Shown piece by piece: positions 44,927-57,731 of a DNA stretch of 64,000 nt. The position numbers were made by a program, and so were the translations under genes. The stretch spans positions 1 through 64,000 of the forward strand of contig JACQTO010000207.1 in assembly GCA_016210745.1 (NCBI GenBank), written 5' to 3'. Every line of letters begins with the position of its first letter. The first letter of the stretch is position 1. This DNA is from Betaproteobacteria bacterium. Its GTDB lineage: Bacteria > Pseudomonadota > Gammaproteobacteria > Burkholderiales > SG8-39. The notes below the pieces were generated by a model that worked only from the letters and a program-made list of their open reading frames with translations, searched no databases and was not told where the DNA came from.

Positions 44927-45460
44927 TAACGCGGTGAGGATCATCGGGGGCGTTTGGCGCAGTCGCGTGATTCGATTCGCCGATGCGCCGGACCTGCGCC
45001 CCACGCCTGACCGCGTCCGCGAGACACTGTTCAACTGGCTCGGCCAGGACCTCACGGGCTGGGCCTGCCTCGACCTGTATGCCGGTTCCGGCGCGCTCGG
45101 GTTCGAAGCGCTGTCGCGAGGCGCCGAGCGGGTCGTGATGGTCGAGACCGACCGCGATGCCTGCCGTGCCCTGCGGGAGAACGCTGCGCTGCTCGGTGCG
45201 AAGGGACTCACGGTCGAATGTGCTGATGCGCTAGAATTCGTCGCCCGCGCCCCGGAGCGCTTCGATGTCATCTTTCTCGACCCACCGTTTCGCCGCGGCG
45301 TGGCCGGAGAGATTTGGACGCGTCTTCCCGCGTGCCTGGCAGACAACGGTCTGGTGTATCTGGAGAGTGACGCGCGGTTTGCGGCCTGCCATCCGTTTGC
45401 AGAGATCAAGCACGGCCGGGCAGGCAACGTTCACTATCATCTGATCGGAAGGAGCGAGCA

Positions 45461-45464
<4 letters not shown>
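44910..45464 (+). CDS. rsmD: 16S rRNA (guanine(966)-N(2))-methyltransferase RsmD
   Basis: 184 residues. [17 protein letters not shown] start, [34 protein letters not shown] (SAM site) and catalytic [12 protein letters not shown] at 44910 gives [14 protein letters not shown], typical for the family; a GTG at 44934 is the alternative. The stop overlaps coaD (ATGA). Confidence 0.95.
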
Positions 45465-47934
<2,470 letters not shown>

Positions 47935-47938
<4 letters not shown>

Positions 47939-48747
47939 TTCTGGCAGACGGGACAGTAGAAAGATGAACGCTGTCCCAGCCGCAGCATTCGAATTGGCGT
48001 GCCGCACACGCGGCACGCCTCTCCGGCCCGATCGTAGACGAAATAGTGTTGCTGAAACCAGCCCGAGCTGCCGTCGCTGTGAACAAAATCGCGCAGCGAC
48101 GAGCCGCCGGCGGCGAGCGCTGCTTCGAGGGTCGCGCGCAGCGAGCACGCCAGTTTGTCGCATTGCCGGCGGGAGAGGCGTCCCGCGCGCGTGCGCGGCG
48201 AGATTCCGGCATGGAACAGCGATTCATTGGCGTAGATGTTGCCGATGCCAGCGACGGTGGCGCTATTCATCAGCACCGGTTTGATCTGCGCGCGCCGATT
48301 GCGCGTGGTGTGGAACAGGTATTCGGCGGTGAACTCGGGCGACAGCGGCTCGACCCCGAGGCCGGCGAGCAGGGGGTGTTCTTGCGGGTCGCCGCAGGTC
48401 CACAGCACCGCGCCGAACCGGCGCGGATCGCGCAGCCGCAGCGTGGCGCTGCCGATTTCGATATCAACGTGCTCATGCAGTCCCGCTTGGAGGCTGCGCT
48501 GAACGAGGCGCAGGCTCCCGCTCATGCCGAGGTGCACGATCAGCCACCCCTCGCCGCAATCGAACAGCAGGTACTTTCCGCGCCGCAGAAGACGGCGTAC
48601 GCGCAATCCTTTGAGCCGGCGCCCTAGGTCGCGCGGCACCGGCCAGCGCAGTCTGCTCTCGCGTACCACAACGCCGGTGATGGTCTGGTTCTCGACGAAC
48701 GGTGCAATGCCACGGCGGGTGATCTCGACTTCAGGAAGTTCCGGCAT
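47935..48747 (-). CDS. mutM: Formamidopyrimidine-DNA glycosylase
   Basis: 270 residues. Mature N-terminus [13 protein letters not shown] with the catalytic Pro and Glu, Lys in [11 protein letters not shown]-contact [15 protein letters not shown], and the C-terminal zinc finger [26 protein letters not shown]. Excises 8-oxoguanine. Divergent from the TPR gene with a 268 bp spacer holding no supported gene. Confidence 0.97.
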
Positions 48748-49015
48748 TTCAGAAACCCACGAATGATGCGCGCTGCGAGCCTAGGCGCGCAGGGACGTGC
48801 CCCCGAAACAGACTGCGCACCATGCGGCACCGTGCCGGATCACAGTTTCCCGAGAAAATTTAGGGGCTTATTGCTCTTGTCGGGTATCGGAAATATACCT
48901 AAACTTCACGATTCGTCAAAGGAAAGTCCTGCTGAAGTGCGCCGCCGAGCAACTGATCGAGAATATACAGGGGCGGGCGGCATTACCAGCCAAATATTCA
49001 CTGACCAAGGCCGCC

Positions 49016-50803
49016 ATGATTAGCTCTTTTTCCCCGTCCCGGGCCGGGCTGTCCATCGCGTACTGCCTGGTCCTGGCGTTGCTCGCCAGTTGCGCGGGCC
49101 AGCCGACGATGCCCGAGGCCCCGGTGAAGGAGAAGGTCGCCCCGGTTATGGTTCCGGTATTGCCGCCTGCTCATGCAATCAAGGGGCCCGCGCCCGAGGC
49201 CGAGGCGGAACTTCCCAAGCAGGATCTTACCGAAACGGTTCTTTACGAATTTCTGCTGGCCGAGGTGGCAGGGCAGCGAGGCAACATCGGGCTCTCGGCA
49301 CAGGCCTACGCCGATCTTGCCCGGCGCACGCGCGATCCACGCATCGCCAGGCGCGCCACCGAGATCGCCGTCTATGCGAGGATGAGCAACGCTGCGATCG
49401 AATCGGCGCGCATCTGGCACGAAACCGACCCGAAGTCGACGCGTGCATTGCAGTCACTCGCGGGCCTGCTGGCAAACGCCGGCCGTTTCGACGAAGCGCA
49501 TCCTTATCTGCAGAAGCTGATTGCCACTGGCGGCGATCCGGCGGCGGCATTTCTTCAACTCAACCGCACCCTCGGCGCTGCAACAGACAAATCGGCGGCG
49601 CTGGCCTTGGTGCAGCGGCTGGCGGAAGAATATCCTCAGCTGCCGCAGGCGCACTTCGCCGTGGCGCAGGCGGCCGCTAACGCCGATAAGCATGAGCCCG
49701 CGCTCGCGGAGATTCGGCGCGCCCAGGATCTCAAACCGGATTGGGAGGCGGCGGTTCTGCTCGAGGCGCAACTTTTGCAGCGCGGCTCCAACGCTAAAGC
49801 GTTGGAGCGTCTGGCGGCGTTTCTCAAGCGCTATCCAAAATCGCGCGAGGTCCGACTCAATTATGCGCGCACGCTGGTGGCCGAGAAGCGCTTTGCCGAT
49901 GCGCGGGCTGAGTTTCAGAAGTTGGTCGCAGATAATCCCACCAATACCGAGGTGATTTTTGCCGTGGCGCTCTTGTCGATGCAGCTGAACGAATTCGCCA
50001 TGGCGGAGGAGAACCTGAAGCGTCTGTTGGAACTGAATCACCGCGACAAGGCAAGCGTGCGCATGTATCTTGGCCAGATTGCCGAAGATCAGAAGCATTT
50101 CCCGGAGGCGCTGCGCTGGTACAGCGAGGTCGACCAGGGCGAGCAGTTCCTCCCCGCGCAGATCCGCTATGCCCAGGTCCTCGCCAAGCAGGGCAAGCTC
50201 AACGATGCGAGGAAGCATCTGCGGCAGGTCAGCGCTTCGAGCGAGCAGCAGCGCGCACAACTTGTCCTTGCAGAAGCGCAGATCCTGCGCGAGGCGAGTC
50301 AGCCCAAAGAGGCATTCGACTTGGTGGCGAAAGCGCTTGGCGAGCTACCGGACAATCCCGATCTGCTCTACGACTATGCGATGTTGGCGGACAAGATCGA
50401 CCGGGTCGACCTTCTCGAGACCAGTCTGAAGAAGCTGATCAAGCTCCGGCCGGATAATGCGCATGCATACAACGCCCTTGGGTACTCGCTCGCCGACAGG
50501 AACATGCGCCTCGAGGAGGCCCGCGATCTGATCGACAAAGCGCTCAAGCTCGCGCCCGATGATGCCTTCATCATCGACAGCATGGGTTGGGTTTACTACC
50601 GTATGGGCAAGCCGCAGGAAGCGCTCAAGTTTCTGCGCCGTGCTTTCGCCAGCCGTCCTGACCCCGAGATCGCAGCGCACTTGAGCGAAGTGCTGTGGAT
50701 GGCGGGCGAACGCCTGGAGGCCGAAAAGCTGCTTCAGGACGCGATACTGAAGAACCCCGGCAACGAGATCCTCAACGGCACGCTCAAGCGGCTAAAACCA
50801 TAG
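49016..50803 (+). CDS. TPR-repeat lipoprotein
   Basis: 595 residues. Lipoprotein signal (LVLALLASC) and about ten tetratricopeptide repeats spanning residues 80-590 (for instance NPDLLYDYAMLADKIDR, PDNAHAYNALGYSLADRNM, APDDAFIIDSMGWVYYRMG). In betaproteobacteria this TPR gene regularly precedes lolB and ispE. Probably an outer-membrane-tethered scaffold. The ATG at 49016 is chosen because the signal peptide starts there. Confidence 0.88.
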   Translation: MISSFSPSRAGLSIAYCLVLALLASCAGQPTMPEAPVKEKVAPVMVPVLPPAHAIKGPAPEAEAELPKQDLTETVLYEFLLAEVAGQRGNIGLSAQAYADLARRTRDPRIARRATEIAVYARMSNAAIESARIWHETDPKSTRALQSLAGLLANAGRFDEAHPYLQKLIATGGDPAAAFLQLNRTLGAATDKSAALALVQRLAEEYPQLPQAHFAVAQAAANADKHEPALAEIRRAQDLKPDWEAAVLLEAQLLQRGSNAKALERLAAFLKRYPKSREVRLNYARTLVAEKRFADARAEFQKLVADNPTNTEVIFAVALLSMQLNEFAMAEENLKRLLELNHRDKASVRMYLGQIAEDQKHFPEALRWYSEVDQGEQFLPAQIRYAQVLAKQGKLNDARKHLRQVSASSEQQRAQLVLAEAQILREASQPKEAFDLVAKALGELPDNPDLLYDYAMLADKIDRVDLLETSLKKLIKLRPDNAHAYNALGYSLADRNMRLEEARDLIDKALKLAPDDAFIIDSMGWVYYRMGKPQEALKFLRRAFASRPDPEIAAHLSEVLWMAGERLEAEKLLQDAILKNPGNEILNGTLKRLKP

Positions 50804-50818
50804 GGGCCGATCCCGTCC

Positions 50819-51373
50819 TTGTTCGCGCTTCGCATTGCGCCGGTCCTTCTCTTCACCGCCTTCGCGGCGGCTTGTACCGCGCTACCGGCGGGCCGCGATG
50901 CGGACTTCCCCCATGCGGCTTTCGGGCTTTCCGGGCGGGTCGCCGTGCGCTACGGTTCAGAGGGTGCAAGCGGACGCTTCGTGTGGCGCCATAGCGCGGC
51001 GGCCGATGATCTGCTTATCAGTTCCCCGCTTGGGCAGGGAATCGCGAAGCTCACGCGGCGCCACCGCGAGTTTGAGCTCGTTACCAGCGACGATAAGACC
51101 CACCGCGCCGCGGACGCGGAGTCGCTGACCCAGGAAGTGCTTGGCTGGAGCCTGCCGCTTTCGGGGCTACCCGATTGGGTGCAGGGAAGGGCCGATCCGG
51201 CGCGTCCTGCCGAACTCCTGCGTGATGCGATCGGGCGGACAGCCGAACTCAGGCAGGACCACTGGCGGATCGAGTACCAGGAATACGAGGGCAACAGACC
51301 CTCGAAACTGCGTTTGTCGCGAGACGATCTCGAGATCCGGTTGGTGGTGGATGAATGGGTGGTGGCGCAATGA
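50819..51373 (+). CDS. lolB: Outer-membrane lipoprotein receptor LolB
   Basis: 184 residues. Lipobox AFAAAC, then the LolB half-barrel: FGLSGRVAVRYGSEGASGRFVWRH, LLISSPLGQGIAKL, LPLSGLPDWVQGR. Accepts lipoproteins from LolA and inserts them in the outer membrane. TTG start. The stop overlaps the ispE ATG (ATGA). Confidence 0.93.
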   Translation: MFALRIAPVLLFTAFAAACTALPAGRDADFPHAAFGLSGRVAVRYGSEGASGRFVWRHSAAADDLLISSPLGQGIAKLTRRHREFELVTSDDKTHRAADAESLTQEVLGWSLPLSGLPDWVQGRADPARPAELLRDAIGRTAELRQDHWRIEYQEYEGNRPSKLRLSRDDLEIRLVVDEWVVAQ

Positions 51374-52224
51374 GCGCCGACGGTTGGCATCGCTCGTGGC
51401 CGGCGCCGGCCAAGCTGAACCTTTTCTTGCATGTGGTCGGGCGGCGTGAGGACGGCTATCACCTGCTGCAGAGCGCGATGCGCCTCATCGATTGCTGCGA
51501 CCAGGTGCGCTTCTCGCCGCTGCGAACTTCGAGGATTGCACTCGCGAAACCACTGCAGGATGTCGAGGAAAGCCGCGAACTGTGCGTGCGTGCCGCGCGG
51601 CTGCTGCAGGCTCAAACCGGTTGCCAAAACGGGGTCGAGATCCGCATCGACAAGAATATCCCGATGGGCGGAGGGCTTGGCGGAGGCAGCTCCGACGCGG
51701 CCACCACGCTCATGGTGCTGAACAGGCTCTGGAATCTGGGCCTGGATCGCTCGCGCCTCATGGGGCTGGGACTGCAGCTCGGCGCGGACGTCCCGTTCTT
51801 TATTTTTGGCCAGAGCGCCTTCGCCGAAGGGATTGGCGAGCGGCTGGCGCCGATAACGCTTCCGGCGGCGTGGTACCTGGTACTGGTGCCCCCGGTTTCG
51901 GTGTCGACCCAAGAGGTTTTCGCCACACTCAATTTGACACAAAATACGAAAAGCATCAAAATATCAAGCTTTTCCGTGGGGTTTGGGCGCAACGATCTGG
52001 AGTCGGCCGTGTGCCGGCGCTACCCGGTAGTAGCGAGGTACCTGGGGTGGCTGAAGGCTTATGGGGACGCACGCATGAGCGGATCGGGCGCCTGTGTATT
52101 TACCGAATTCTCCACCGAGGCGCAGGCGCGCGCGGTGGCTTCCAGGCTGCCCCCGGAGATGCGCGGCTTTGTCGCGCGTGGATTAGAGCGCCATCCCGTG
52201 GAGGAAGGCCTGGACGCAGGTTAG
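51370..52224 (+). CDS. ispE: 4-diphosphocytidyl-2-C-methyl-D-erythritol kinase
   Basis: 284 residues, GHMP kinase of the MEP isoprenoid pathway. PAPAKLNLFLHVVGRREDGYHLL substrate site, ATP motif IPMGGGLGGGSSDAATTL, and MSGSGACVF. Coupled to lolB. tRNA-Gln follows 4 bp after the stop codon. Confidence 0.96.
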   Translation: MSADGWHRSWPAPAKLNLFLHVVGRREDGYHLLQSAMRLIDCCDQVRFSPLRTSRIALAKPLQDVEESRELCVRAARLLQAQTGCQNGVEIRIDKNIPMGGGLGGGSSDAATTLMVLNRLWNLGLDRSRLMGLGLQLGADVPFFIFGQSAFAEGIGERLAPITLPAAWYLVLVPPVSVSTQEVFATLNLTQNTKSIKISSFSVGFGRNDLESAVCRRYPVVARYLGWLKAYGDARMSGSGACVFTEFSTEAQARAVASRLPPEMRGFVARGLERHPVEEGLDAG

Positions 52225-52228
52225 CGCT

Positions 52229-52305
52229 TGGGGAATCGCCAAGCTGGTTAAGGCATCGGATTTTGATTCCGACATGCGTAGGTTCGAATCCTACTTCCCC
52301 AGCCA
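52229..52305 (+). tRNA. tRNA-Gln (anticodon TTG)
   Basis: Acceptor TGGGGAA (52229-52235) pairs with TTCCCCA (52295-52301), discriminator G and encoded CCA (52303-52305). Anticodon stem TCGGA / TCCGA with loop TTTTGAT; anticodon TTG at 52263-52265. T-arm GTAGG-TTCGAAT-CCTAC. Sits in the conserved ispE-tRNA-Gln-prs slot. Confidence 0.97.
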
Positions 52306-52312
52306 GGAATCG

Positions 52313-52343
52313 GCCGCAATTGCAGGTTGCGGCTGTTTTATTT
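52313..52343 (+). terminator. Rho-independent terminator after tRNA-Gln
   Basis: Stem GCCGCAA / TTGCGGC, 7-base loop, then TGTTTTATTT. Ends the TPR-lolB-ispE-tRNA transcript before prs. Confidence 0.85.
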
Positions 52344-52381
52344 GGAGTGACGTGGGGCGCGATGGCCCGGCGGGAATCAGA

Positions 52382-52470
52382 CAGAAGTGCGCGATGGCGC
52401 GATGGGTGTAGGCGGAATCAGGGGGGCATCCCCATGGAGATTCCGCGGAAGTGCGCAAAGGCGCAAGGGG
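52382..52470 (+). repeat. Imperfect direct duplication upstream of prs
   Basis: GAAGTGCGCGATGGCGCGATG (52384 on) and GAAGTGCGCAAAGGCGCAAGG (52448 on) agree at most positions and are preceded by GGAATCAG-type words related to the heptamer repeats. They lie in the 172 bp between terminator and prs. Function unknown; may be part of the prs leader. Confidence 0.45.
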
Positions 52471-52515
52471 TCGTTTATGAATAGAGCAGCGGGATCCTGA
52501 CGCGGGGTTGAGGCG

Positions 52516-53466
52516 ATGGCCTACGAAAGCCTGATGGTCTTCACCGGCAACGCCAATCCGCTGCTTGCGCATGCGGTGGCGCGGCGGTTGAACATTCCGG
52601 TCGGGCATTCGACGGTGTCCAAGTTCTCCGACGGCGAGATTATGGTCGAGCTGCTGGAGAACGTGCGCGGAAAGGACTGCTTCGTGCTGCAGTCGACCTG
52701 CGTGCCGGCAAACGACAACCTGATGGAAGTGTTGCTTATGATCGACGCGCTGAAGCGCGCCTCGGCCGGGCGCGTGACAGCGGCGATTCCGTATTTCGGC
52801 TACGCGCGCCAGGACCGCCGGCCGCGTTCGGCGCGGGTCGCAATATCGGCCAAAGTGGTAGCGAACATGCTGCAGGCGGTCGGAGTCGACCGAGTACTGA
52901 CGATGGACCTTCACGCCGACCAGATCCAGGGTTTCTTCGACGTGCCGGTGGACAACATCTACGCCACGCCGATTTTGCTCGGGGAAGTATGGAAGCGCCA
53001 GTATGAGAATCTGATAGTGGTTTCTCCTGACGTCGGCGGCGTGGTGCGCGCGCGGGCGATGGCAAAGCGTCTGGAGTCCGATCTGGCCATCATCGACAAG
53101 CGGCGGCCGAAGGCAAACGTTTCCGAGGTGATGAATGTCATCGGTGATGTCACCGGGCGCACGTGCGTGATCATGGACGACATCGTCGATACGGCAGGCA
53201 CGCTCGACAAGGCGGCGCAGGTGCTCAAGGAGCAGGGCGCCGTGCGGGTGGTCGCGTACTGCACGCATCCGGTGCTCTCGGGCACCGCGGTGCAGCGCAT
53301 CGAGGAGTCCGAACTCGACGAGGTTGTAGTGACCGACAGCATCGCGCTGCGCAAAGACGCGCAAGCATGCAAGAAATTCCGCGTGCTGTCGGTCGCGGGG
53401 TTGCTCGCCGAGACGATCCTCAGAATCAGCAACGAGGACTCGGTCAGCTCGCTGTTTATAGAATGA
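52516..53466 (+). CDS. prs: Ribose-phosphate pyrophosphokinase
   Basis: 316 residues. Makes PRPP for nucleotides, histidine and the PRTases in this window. Signatures: [43 protein letters not shown]-like [32 protein letters not shown] and PRPP loop [17 protein letters not shown]. Ends 52 bp before rplY. Confidence 0.97.
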   Translation: MAYESLMVFTGNANPLLAHAVARRLNIPVGHSTVSKFSDGEIMVELLENVRGKDCFVLQSTCVPANDNLMEVLLMIDALKRASAGRVTAAIPYFGYARQDRRPRSARVAISAKVVANMLQAVGVDRVLTMDLHADQIQGFFDVPVDNIYATPILLGEVWKRQYENLIVVSPDVGGVVRARAMAKRLESDLAIIDKRRPKANVSEVMNVIGDVTGRTCVIMDDIVDTAGTLDKAAQVLKEQGAVRVVAYCTHPVLSGTAVQRIEESELDEVVVTDSIALRKDAQACKKFRVLSVAGLLAETILRISNEDSVSSLFIE

Positions 53467-53518
53467 TTTTTTTGTGGCGCCTGGAAGCGGGCGTCCATTC
53501 CAGGAGTCAGGAGGCAAA

Positions 53519-54253
53519 ATGCCAATCGAAATCGTTGCACAATCACGCAAGACGCAGGGAACCGGCGCAAGCCGCCGGCTGCGGCACGCAGGCAAGGTCC
53601 CCGGCATCATCTATGGGGGCAAGAAATCCGCTGCCACAATCGAGCTCGATCACAATGCGCTGTTTCACGCGCTGCGCGACGAAAAGTTTCACGCGTCGAT
53701 CCTGACGCTGAAGCTCGACGACGCGGTCGAACAGGTGCTGCTGCGGGCGGTGAACATGCACCCGTGGAAGGCCCAGGTTCAACACATCGACTTTCAGCGG
53801 GTGTCGGCCGACGAGAAGATCCACATGAAGGTCCCGCTGCACTTCGTCAATGCCGAGGTGTCGCCCGCGGTGAAGGTTTCCGGTGGAATCGTCAGCCACG
53901 TCATGAATGAAATCAATATCCGCTGTCTGCCGGCGGATCTGCCCGAGTTCATCGAAGTCGACCTGGCCGAGATCACCATCGGTCACTCGATCCACGTGGG
54001 CGACCTCAAATTGCCCAAGGGCGTCGAGGTGCCGCTGCGAGCCGGCGAGAACCCGTCGGTCGCGACTGCGCAGATCCCGCGGGCTGCGATTGCCGAGGAA
54101 GAGGAAGCTGCAGCCGCCGCCGCGGGCGAGGCTGCCGCAGTGGCCGGAGCCGAAGCCACTCCAGCAGCATCGGAGGTACCGGCCGTCAAACAGCAGGCCA
54201 AACCCGAGGCTGCCGCCGAGGAGAAGAAGGGCGGCAAAGGCGAGAAGAAGTAA
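53519..54253 (+). CDS. rplY: 50S ribosomal protein L25/general stress protein Ctc
   Basis: 244 residues: L25 N-terminal domain (RKTQGTGASRRLRHAGKVPGIIYGG), TL5-type C-terminal domain (VKVSGGIVSHVMNEINIRCLPADLPEFIEVDL) and an Ala/Glu/Lys-rich tail. Binds 5S rRNA. The ATG at 53519 follows a perfect AGGAGG-type site. Terminator downstream. Confidence 0.96.
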   Translation: MPIEIVAQSRKTQGTGASRRLRHAGKVPGIIYGGKKSAATIELDHNALFHALRDEKFHASILTLKLDDAVEQVLLRAVNMHPWKAQVQHIDFQRVSADEKIHMKVPLHFVNAEVSPAVKVSGGIVSHVMNEINIRCLPADLPEFIEVDLAEITIGHSIHVGDLKLPKGVEVPLRAGENPSVATAQIPRAAIAEEEEAAAAAAGEAAAVAGAEATPAASEVPAVKQQAKPEAAAEEKKGGKGEKK

Positions 54254-54275
54254 AGGACTCGCTACTCTCGTACGA

Positions 54276-54303
54276 GGGCGCGGCAGGGTCCGCGCCCTTT
54301 TTT
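54276..54303 (+). terminator. Rho-independent terminator of rplY
   Basis: Perfect 8-bp stem GGGCGCGG / CCGCGCCC with a 6-base loop followed by six T residues. Confidence 0.93.
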
Positions 54304-54391
54304 CATCGAACGTTGCTTAGAGGGGGTGAGCGCAGGGCCAGGGGAGGGGATCCTTCTCTTGCGCCCAAGACTCCCGGGTAGACTCGGCTAA

Positions 54392-54967
54392 ATGGCGATC
54401 AGGCTCATCGCGGGGCTCGGCAATCCGGGCAAGAGACACGAAAGGGACCGGCACAATGTCGGCTTCCGGTTCGTGTCGAGCCTGGCCGAGCGCCATCGTC
54501 TCGTCCTCAAGGCGGAGGCGAAATACCGCGGCCTGATCGGCAGGCTTTCGGCAGCTTCGGGCGATGTTTGGCTCGCCATGCCCCAGACGTGCATGAACGC
54601 CTCGGGCGAATGCGTCGGAACGTTGGCGCGTTTCTATAAGATTGCCCCTGAGGAGTGCCTGGTCGTGCACGACGAACTTGATTTTGCACCGGGTGTCGCA
54701 AAGCTCAAGGAGGGCGGCGGCGTGGCCGGGCACAACGGCCTGAAGGACATCGCGGCGCATCTCGGTACGCAGCATTTTTGGCGGCTGAGGATCGGCATCG
54801 GACATCCCGGGGACAAGGACGTGGTCGCCGATTATGTTCTGTCGCAGCCTGCACCCGAGGAGCGCGACCTGATCGAGCAGGCGCTCGCAAAGTCCCTCGA
54901 AGTGTCGCCGCTACTGCTCGAAGGCGACATGCACGCAGCGATGCTCAAATTGCATACCAAGGGGTGA
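54392..54967 (+). CDS. pth: Peptidyl-tRNA hydrolase
   Basis: 191 residues. [18 protein letters not shown] with the catalytic His, [20 protein letters not shown] (Asp) and [13 protein letters not shown]. Recycles peptidyl-tRNA. Usual rplY-pth-ychF order; ychF begins 7 bp later. Confidence 0.97.
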   Translation: MAIRLIAGLGNPGKRHERDRHNVGFRFVSSLAERHRLVLKAEAKYRGLIGRLSAASGDVWLAMPQTCMNASGECVGTLARFYKIAPEECLVVHDELDFAPGVAKLKEGGGVAGHNGLKDIAAHLGTQHFWRLRIGIGHPGDKDVVADYVLSQPAPEERDLIEQALAKSLEVSPLLLEGDMHAAMLKLHTKG

Positions 54968-54974
54968 GGCAGAG

Positions 54975-56069
54975 ATGGCGCTGAAATGTGGGATCGTTGG
55001 ACTGCCCAACGTGGGCAAGTCCACCCTGTTCAATGCGCTCACCAAAGCGAGCATCGCCGCGGAGAACTACCCTTTCTGCACCATCGAGCCCAATGTGGGC
55101 ATCGTCGAGGTGCCGGACCCGCGCCTGGCCGCGCTCGCCGCTATCGCCAAGCCACAGAAGGTCATCGCCGCTGCGGTCGAATTCGTCGATATCGCGGGCT
55201 TGGTAGCCGGCGCATCCAAGGGCGAGGGTCTGGGCAACCAGTTCCTCGCCAACATCCGCGAGACCGACGCCATTGCCCATGTCGTGCGCTGTTTCGAGGA
55301 TGAGAACGTGGTGCACGTCTCCGGCCGCATCGATCCGCTCTCCGATATCGAGACCATCAACACGGAGCTTGCGCTGGCGGATCTGGCTACGGTGGAGAAG
55401 ACCTATGCGCGCTACGCCAAGGTGGCACAATCGGGCGGCGACAAGGAAGCGCGCAAAATCATCGCCGTGCTCGAGCAGGTGCAGCCGGTGCTCGATCAAG
55501 CGCGCCCGGCGCGCAGCCTCGCGCTTTCCCGCGAGGAGCAGCTGGTGCTCAAGCCCCTGTGTCTCATGACCGCCAAGCCTGCGATGTATGTCGCCAACGT
55601 GGCGGAGAACGGATTCCATGACAACCCACTGCTGGCGAAGATCGAGGCGTACGCGGCAGCAGAGCACGCACCGGTGGTGGCGATCTGCGCTTCGCTCGAG
55701 GCGCAGATGGCCGACTTATCCGACGAGGACAAGAAGGTGTTCCTTGCCGACATGGGGCTGGAGGAGCCCGGTTTGGATCGCCTGATCCGCGCCGGCTATG
55801 CGCTGTTGAACCTGCAGACCTTTTTCACCGCCGGCCCCAAGGAAGTGCGCGCCTGGACGGTGCCCGTCGGCGCCTCCGCGCCTCAGGCCGCAGGGGTCAT
55901 CCACACCGACTTCGAGCGCGGTTTCATCCGTGCGGAGGTGATTTCCTACGCCGATTACATCGCCTGCAAGGGCGAGCAAGGCGCGAAAGAGGCGGGCAAG
56001 ATGCGCCTGGAGGGCAAGGATTACGTCGTGCGCGACGGCGACGTGATGCATTTCCGCTTCAACGTCTAG
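54975..56069 (+). CDS. ychF: Redox-regulated ATPase YchF
   Basis: 364 residues. OBG-type GTPase fold with ATP-preferring changes: [35 protein letters not shown], coiled coil, and a TGS domain at the end ([37 protein letters not shown]). Binds the ribosome. Followed by a 186 bp spacer before xdhA. Confidence 0.97.
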   Translation: MALKCGIVGLPNVGKSTLFNALTKASIAAENYPFCTIEPNVGIVEVPDPRLAALAAIAKPQKVIAAAVEFVDIAGLVAGASKGEGLGNQFLANIRETDAIAHVVRCFEDENVVHVSGRIDPLSDIETINTELALADLATVEKTYARYAKVAQSGGDKEARKIIAVLEQVQPVLDQARPARSLALSREEQLVLKPLCLMTAKPAMYVANVAENGFHDNPLLAKIEAYAAAEHAPVVAICASLEAQMADLSDEDKKVFLADMGLEEPGLDRLIRAGYALLNLQTFFTAGPKEVRAWTVPVGASAPQAAGVIHTDFERGFIRAEVISYADYIACKGEQGAKEAGKMRLEGKDYVVRDGDVMHFRFNV

Positions 56070-56255
56070 CGCAGGCGCGAGCGGTGTATGTCCATGCCGC
56101 TTTGAGGGCCGTAGCTCGCCTTGCCCAATGCGACGCGATCGCCGAAAACAAGCCCGCCAAGGGAACGGCTTCCTGTCCCGGGACGCCTGAAAATGACTAC
56201 AATCGCAGCACCGGGTCGCCGGATTTCCGGCTCCGATACCGCCACGGATGTCCAC

Positions 56256-57731
56256 ATGACTGTGTCTGCCGAGCAACGCCCCATCCGATTCCTCCACCGG
56301 GGAAAGGTCGTGTCCGAAACACGCGCCCCCGCCGATCGCACCCTGCTCGAGTATCTGCGGCAAGACCTCGGGAAAACCGGCACTAAGGAGGGCTGTGCCG
56401 AAGGCGACTGCGGCGCCTGCACGGTGGTCCTGGCAGAACTCAACGAACGCAAGGACGGCCTGCGCTGGCGCGCCGTCAACAGTTGTCTGCGGTTTGTGTC
56501 ATCGATCGATGGCCTTGCGCTCTACACGGTGGAAGACCTTCGCGATCAAAGCGGTGCCCTGCACCCGGTTCAGCAGGCGATTGCCGACGGCCATGGCACC
56601 CAATGCGGTTTCTGCACCCCCGGGTTCGTCATGTCGCTGTTCGCGCTATACCAGGAAGTGGTCGCGCCGGGACGAGGGAATGCGGCAGTTACGTGGGAGC
56701 AGGCGCAGGGATCGCTTTCGGGGAACCTGTGCCGTTGCACCGGGTACCGCCCGCTGATCGAAGCGGCGCAAAAGCTTACCGCCTACCCGGTGCGCCGGAT
56801 CGATGAAGCGAGGCTCCTGGAGCAGTTGCGATCAATTCAGCCTGCCCGGGCCGCAGATCTCCAGGGGGCGCTGCGCCCGAGCACGCTGCCGGAACTGCTC
56901 GCGCTGCGCAAGATGCACCCGGAGGCGACCGTGATTGCCGGCTGCACCGATATCGGCATTCGCGTCACCAAGAAACACGAACAGCACGCGATGACGCTGG
57001 ATGTGACGGCCGTGCCCGAACTATCGCTGTTGAACGAGACCACGGACCATCTGAAAATCGGCGCTGCCGCACGGCTGCAAGACGCATTCGCGCTGCTGGA
57101 ACGACACTGGCCGCAATTGCACCAGTGGTGCGCACGCTTTGCCTCGGTTCCGATCCGCAACTCGGCCACTCTGGGCGGCAACATCGTGAACGCGTCGCCC
57201 CTGGGAGATTCGATGGCGCTGCTGATCGCGCTGGGGGCCAGCGTCACGCTGCGGTGCGCGGGTGGTTCGCGATCGATGCCGCTGGAAGACTTCTACACGG
57301 GCATGAAGCAGGTGGCGCTGCGCGGCGACGAGGTGCTGACGCTGATCCGCATTCCGAAGCCCCAATCCGGCGAACGCGTTGCAGCCTATAAGATCTCCAA
57401 GCGATTCGACCAGGACATCTCGGCGGTGTGCCTGGCGCTTCGCATTGGATTCGCCGGCGGAATCGTGCGCAGCGCGCGCATCGGCGCGAGCAGCATTACC
57501 AGCCGGCCCTCACGGGCGCGCAGGACCGAGGCGGCACTCATCGGTCAGCCCTGGAACGAGGACACGGTCGGCAAGGCGGTCGACGCAATCCGCCAGGAAT
57601 TCGAACCTACCACCGGCGTGCGCGCCAGCGCCGGTTACCGCCGCCAGGTCAGCGGGAATCTGCTGCAGCGATTCTGGCTGGAGAGTCAGGCGCAGCCGGT
57701 GCTGGCCAATCTGGAAGGAGGCTGGCAGTGA
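56256..57731 (+). CDS. xdhA: Xanthine dehydrogenase small subunit (2Fe-2S and FAD)
   Basis: 491 residues from the ATG at 56256. Plant-type 2Fe-2S domain (LEYLRQDLGKTGTKEGCAEGDCGACTVV), second 2Fe-2S cluster (TQCGFCTPGFVMSLFALYQ, NLCRCTGYRPLIEA), then the FAD domain (VIAGCTDIGIRVTK, IRNSATLGGNIVNASPLGDSMALLIAL). Upstream in-frame ATG at 56193 is possible but the conserved part begins after 56256. Coupled to xdhB (GTGA). Passes electrons from the molybdenum centre to NAD. Confidence 0.95.
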   Translation: MTVSAEQRPIRFLHRGKVVSETRAPADRTLLEYLRQDLGKTGTKEGCAEGDCGACTVVLAELNERKDGLRWRAVNSCLRFVSSIDGLALYTVEDLRDQSGALHPVQQAIADGHGTQCGFCTPGFVMSLFALYQEVVAPGRGNAAVTWEQAQGSLSGNLCRCTGYRPLIEAAQKLTAYPVRRIDEARLLEQLRSIQPARAADLQGALRPSTLPELLALRKMHPEATVIAGCTDIGIRVTKKHEQHAMTLDVTAVPELSLLNETTDHLKIGAAARLQDAFALLERHWPQLHQWCARFASVPIRNSATLGGNIVNASPLGDSMALLIALGASVTLRCAGGSRSMPLEDFYTGMKQVALRGDEVLTLIRIPKPQSGERVAAYKISKRFDQDISAVCLALRIGFAGGIVRSARIGASSITSRPSRARRTEAALIGQPWNEDTVGKAVDAIRQEFEPTTGVRASAGYRRQVSGNLLQRFWLESQAQPVLANLEGGWQ

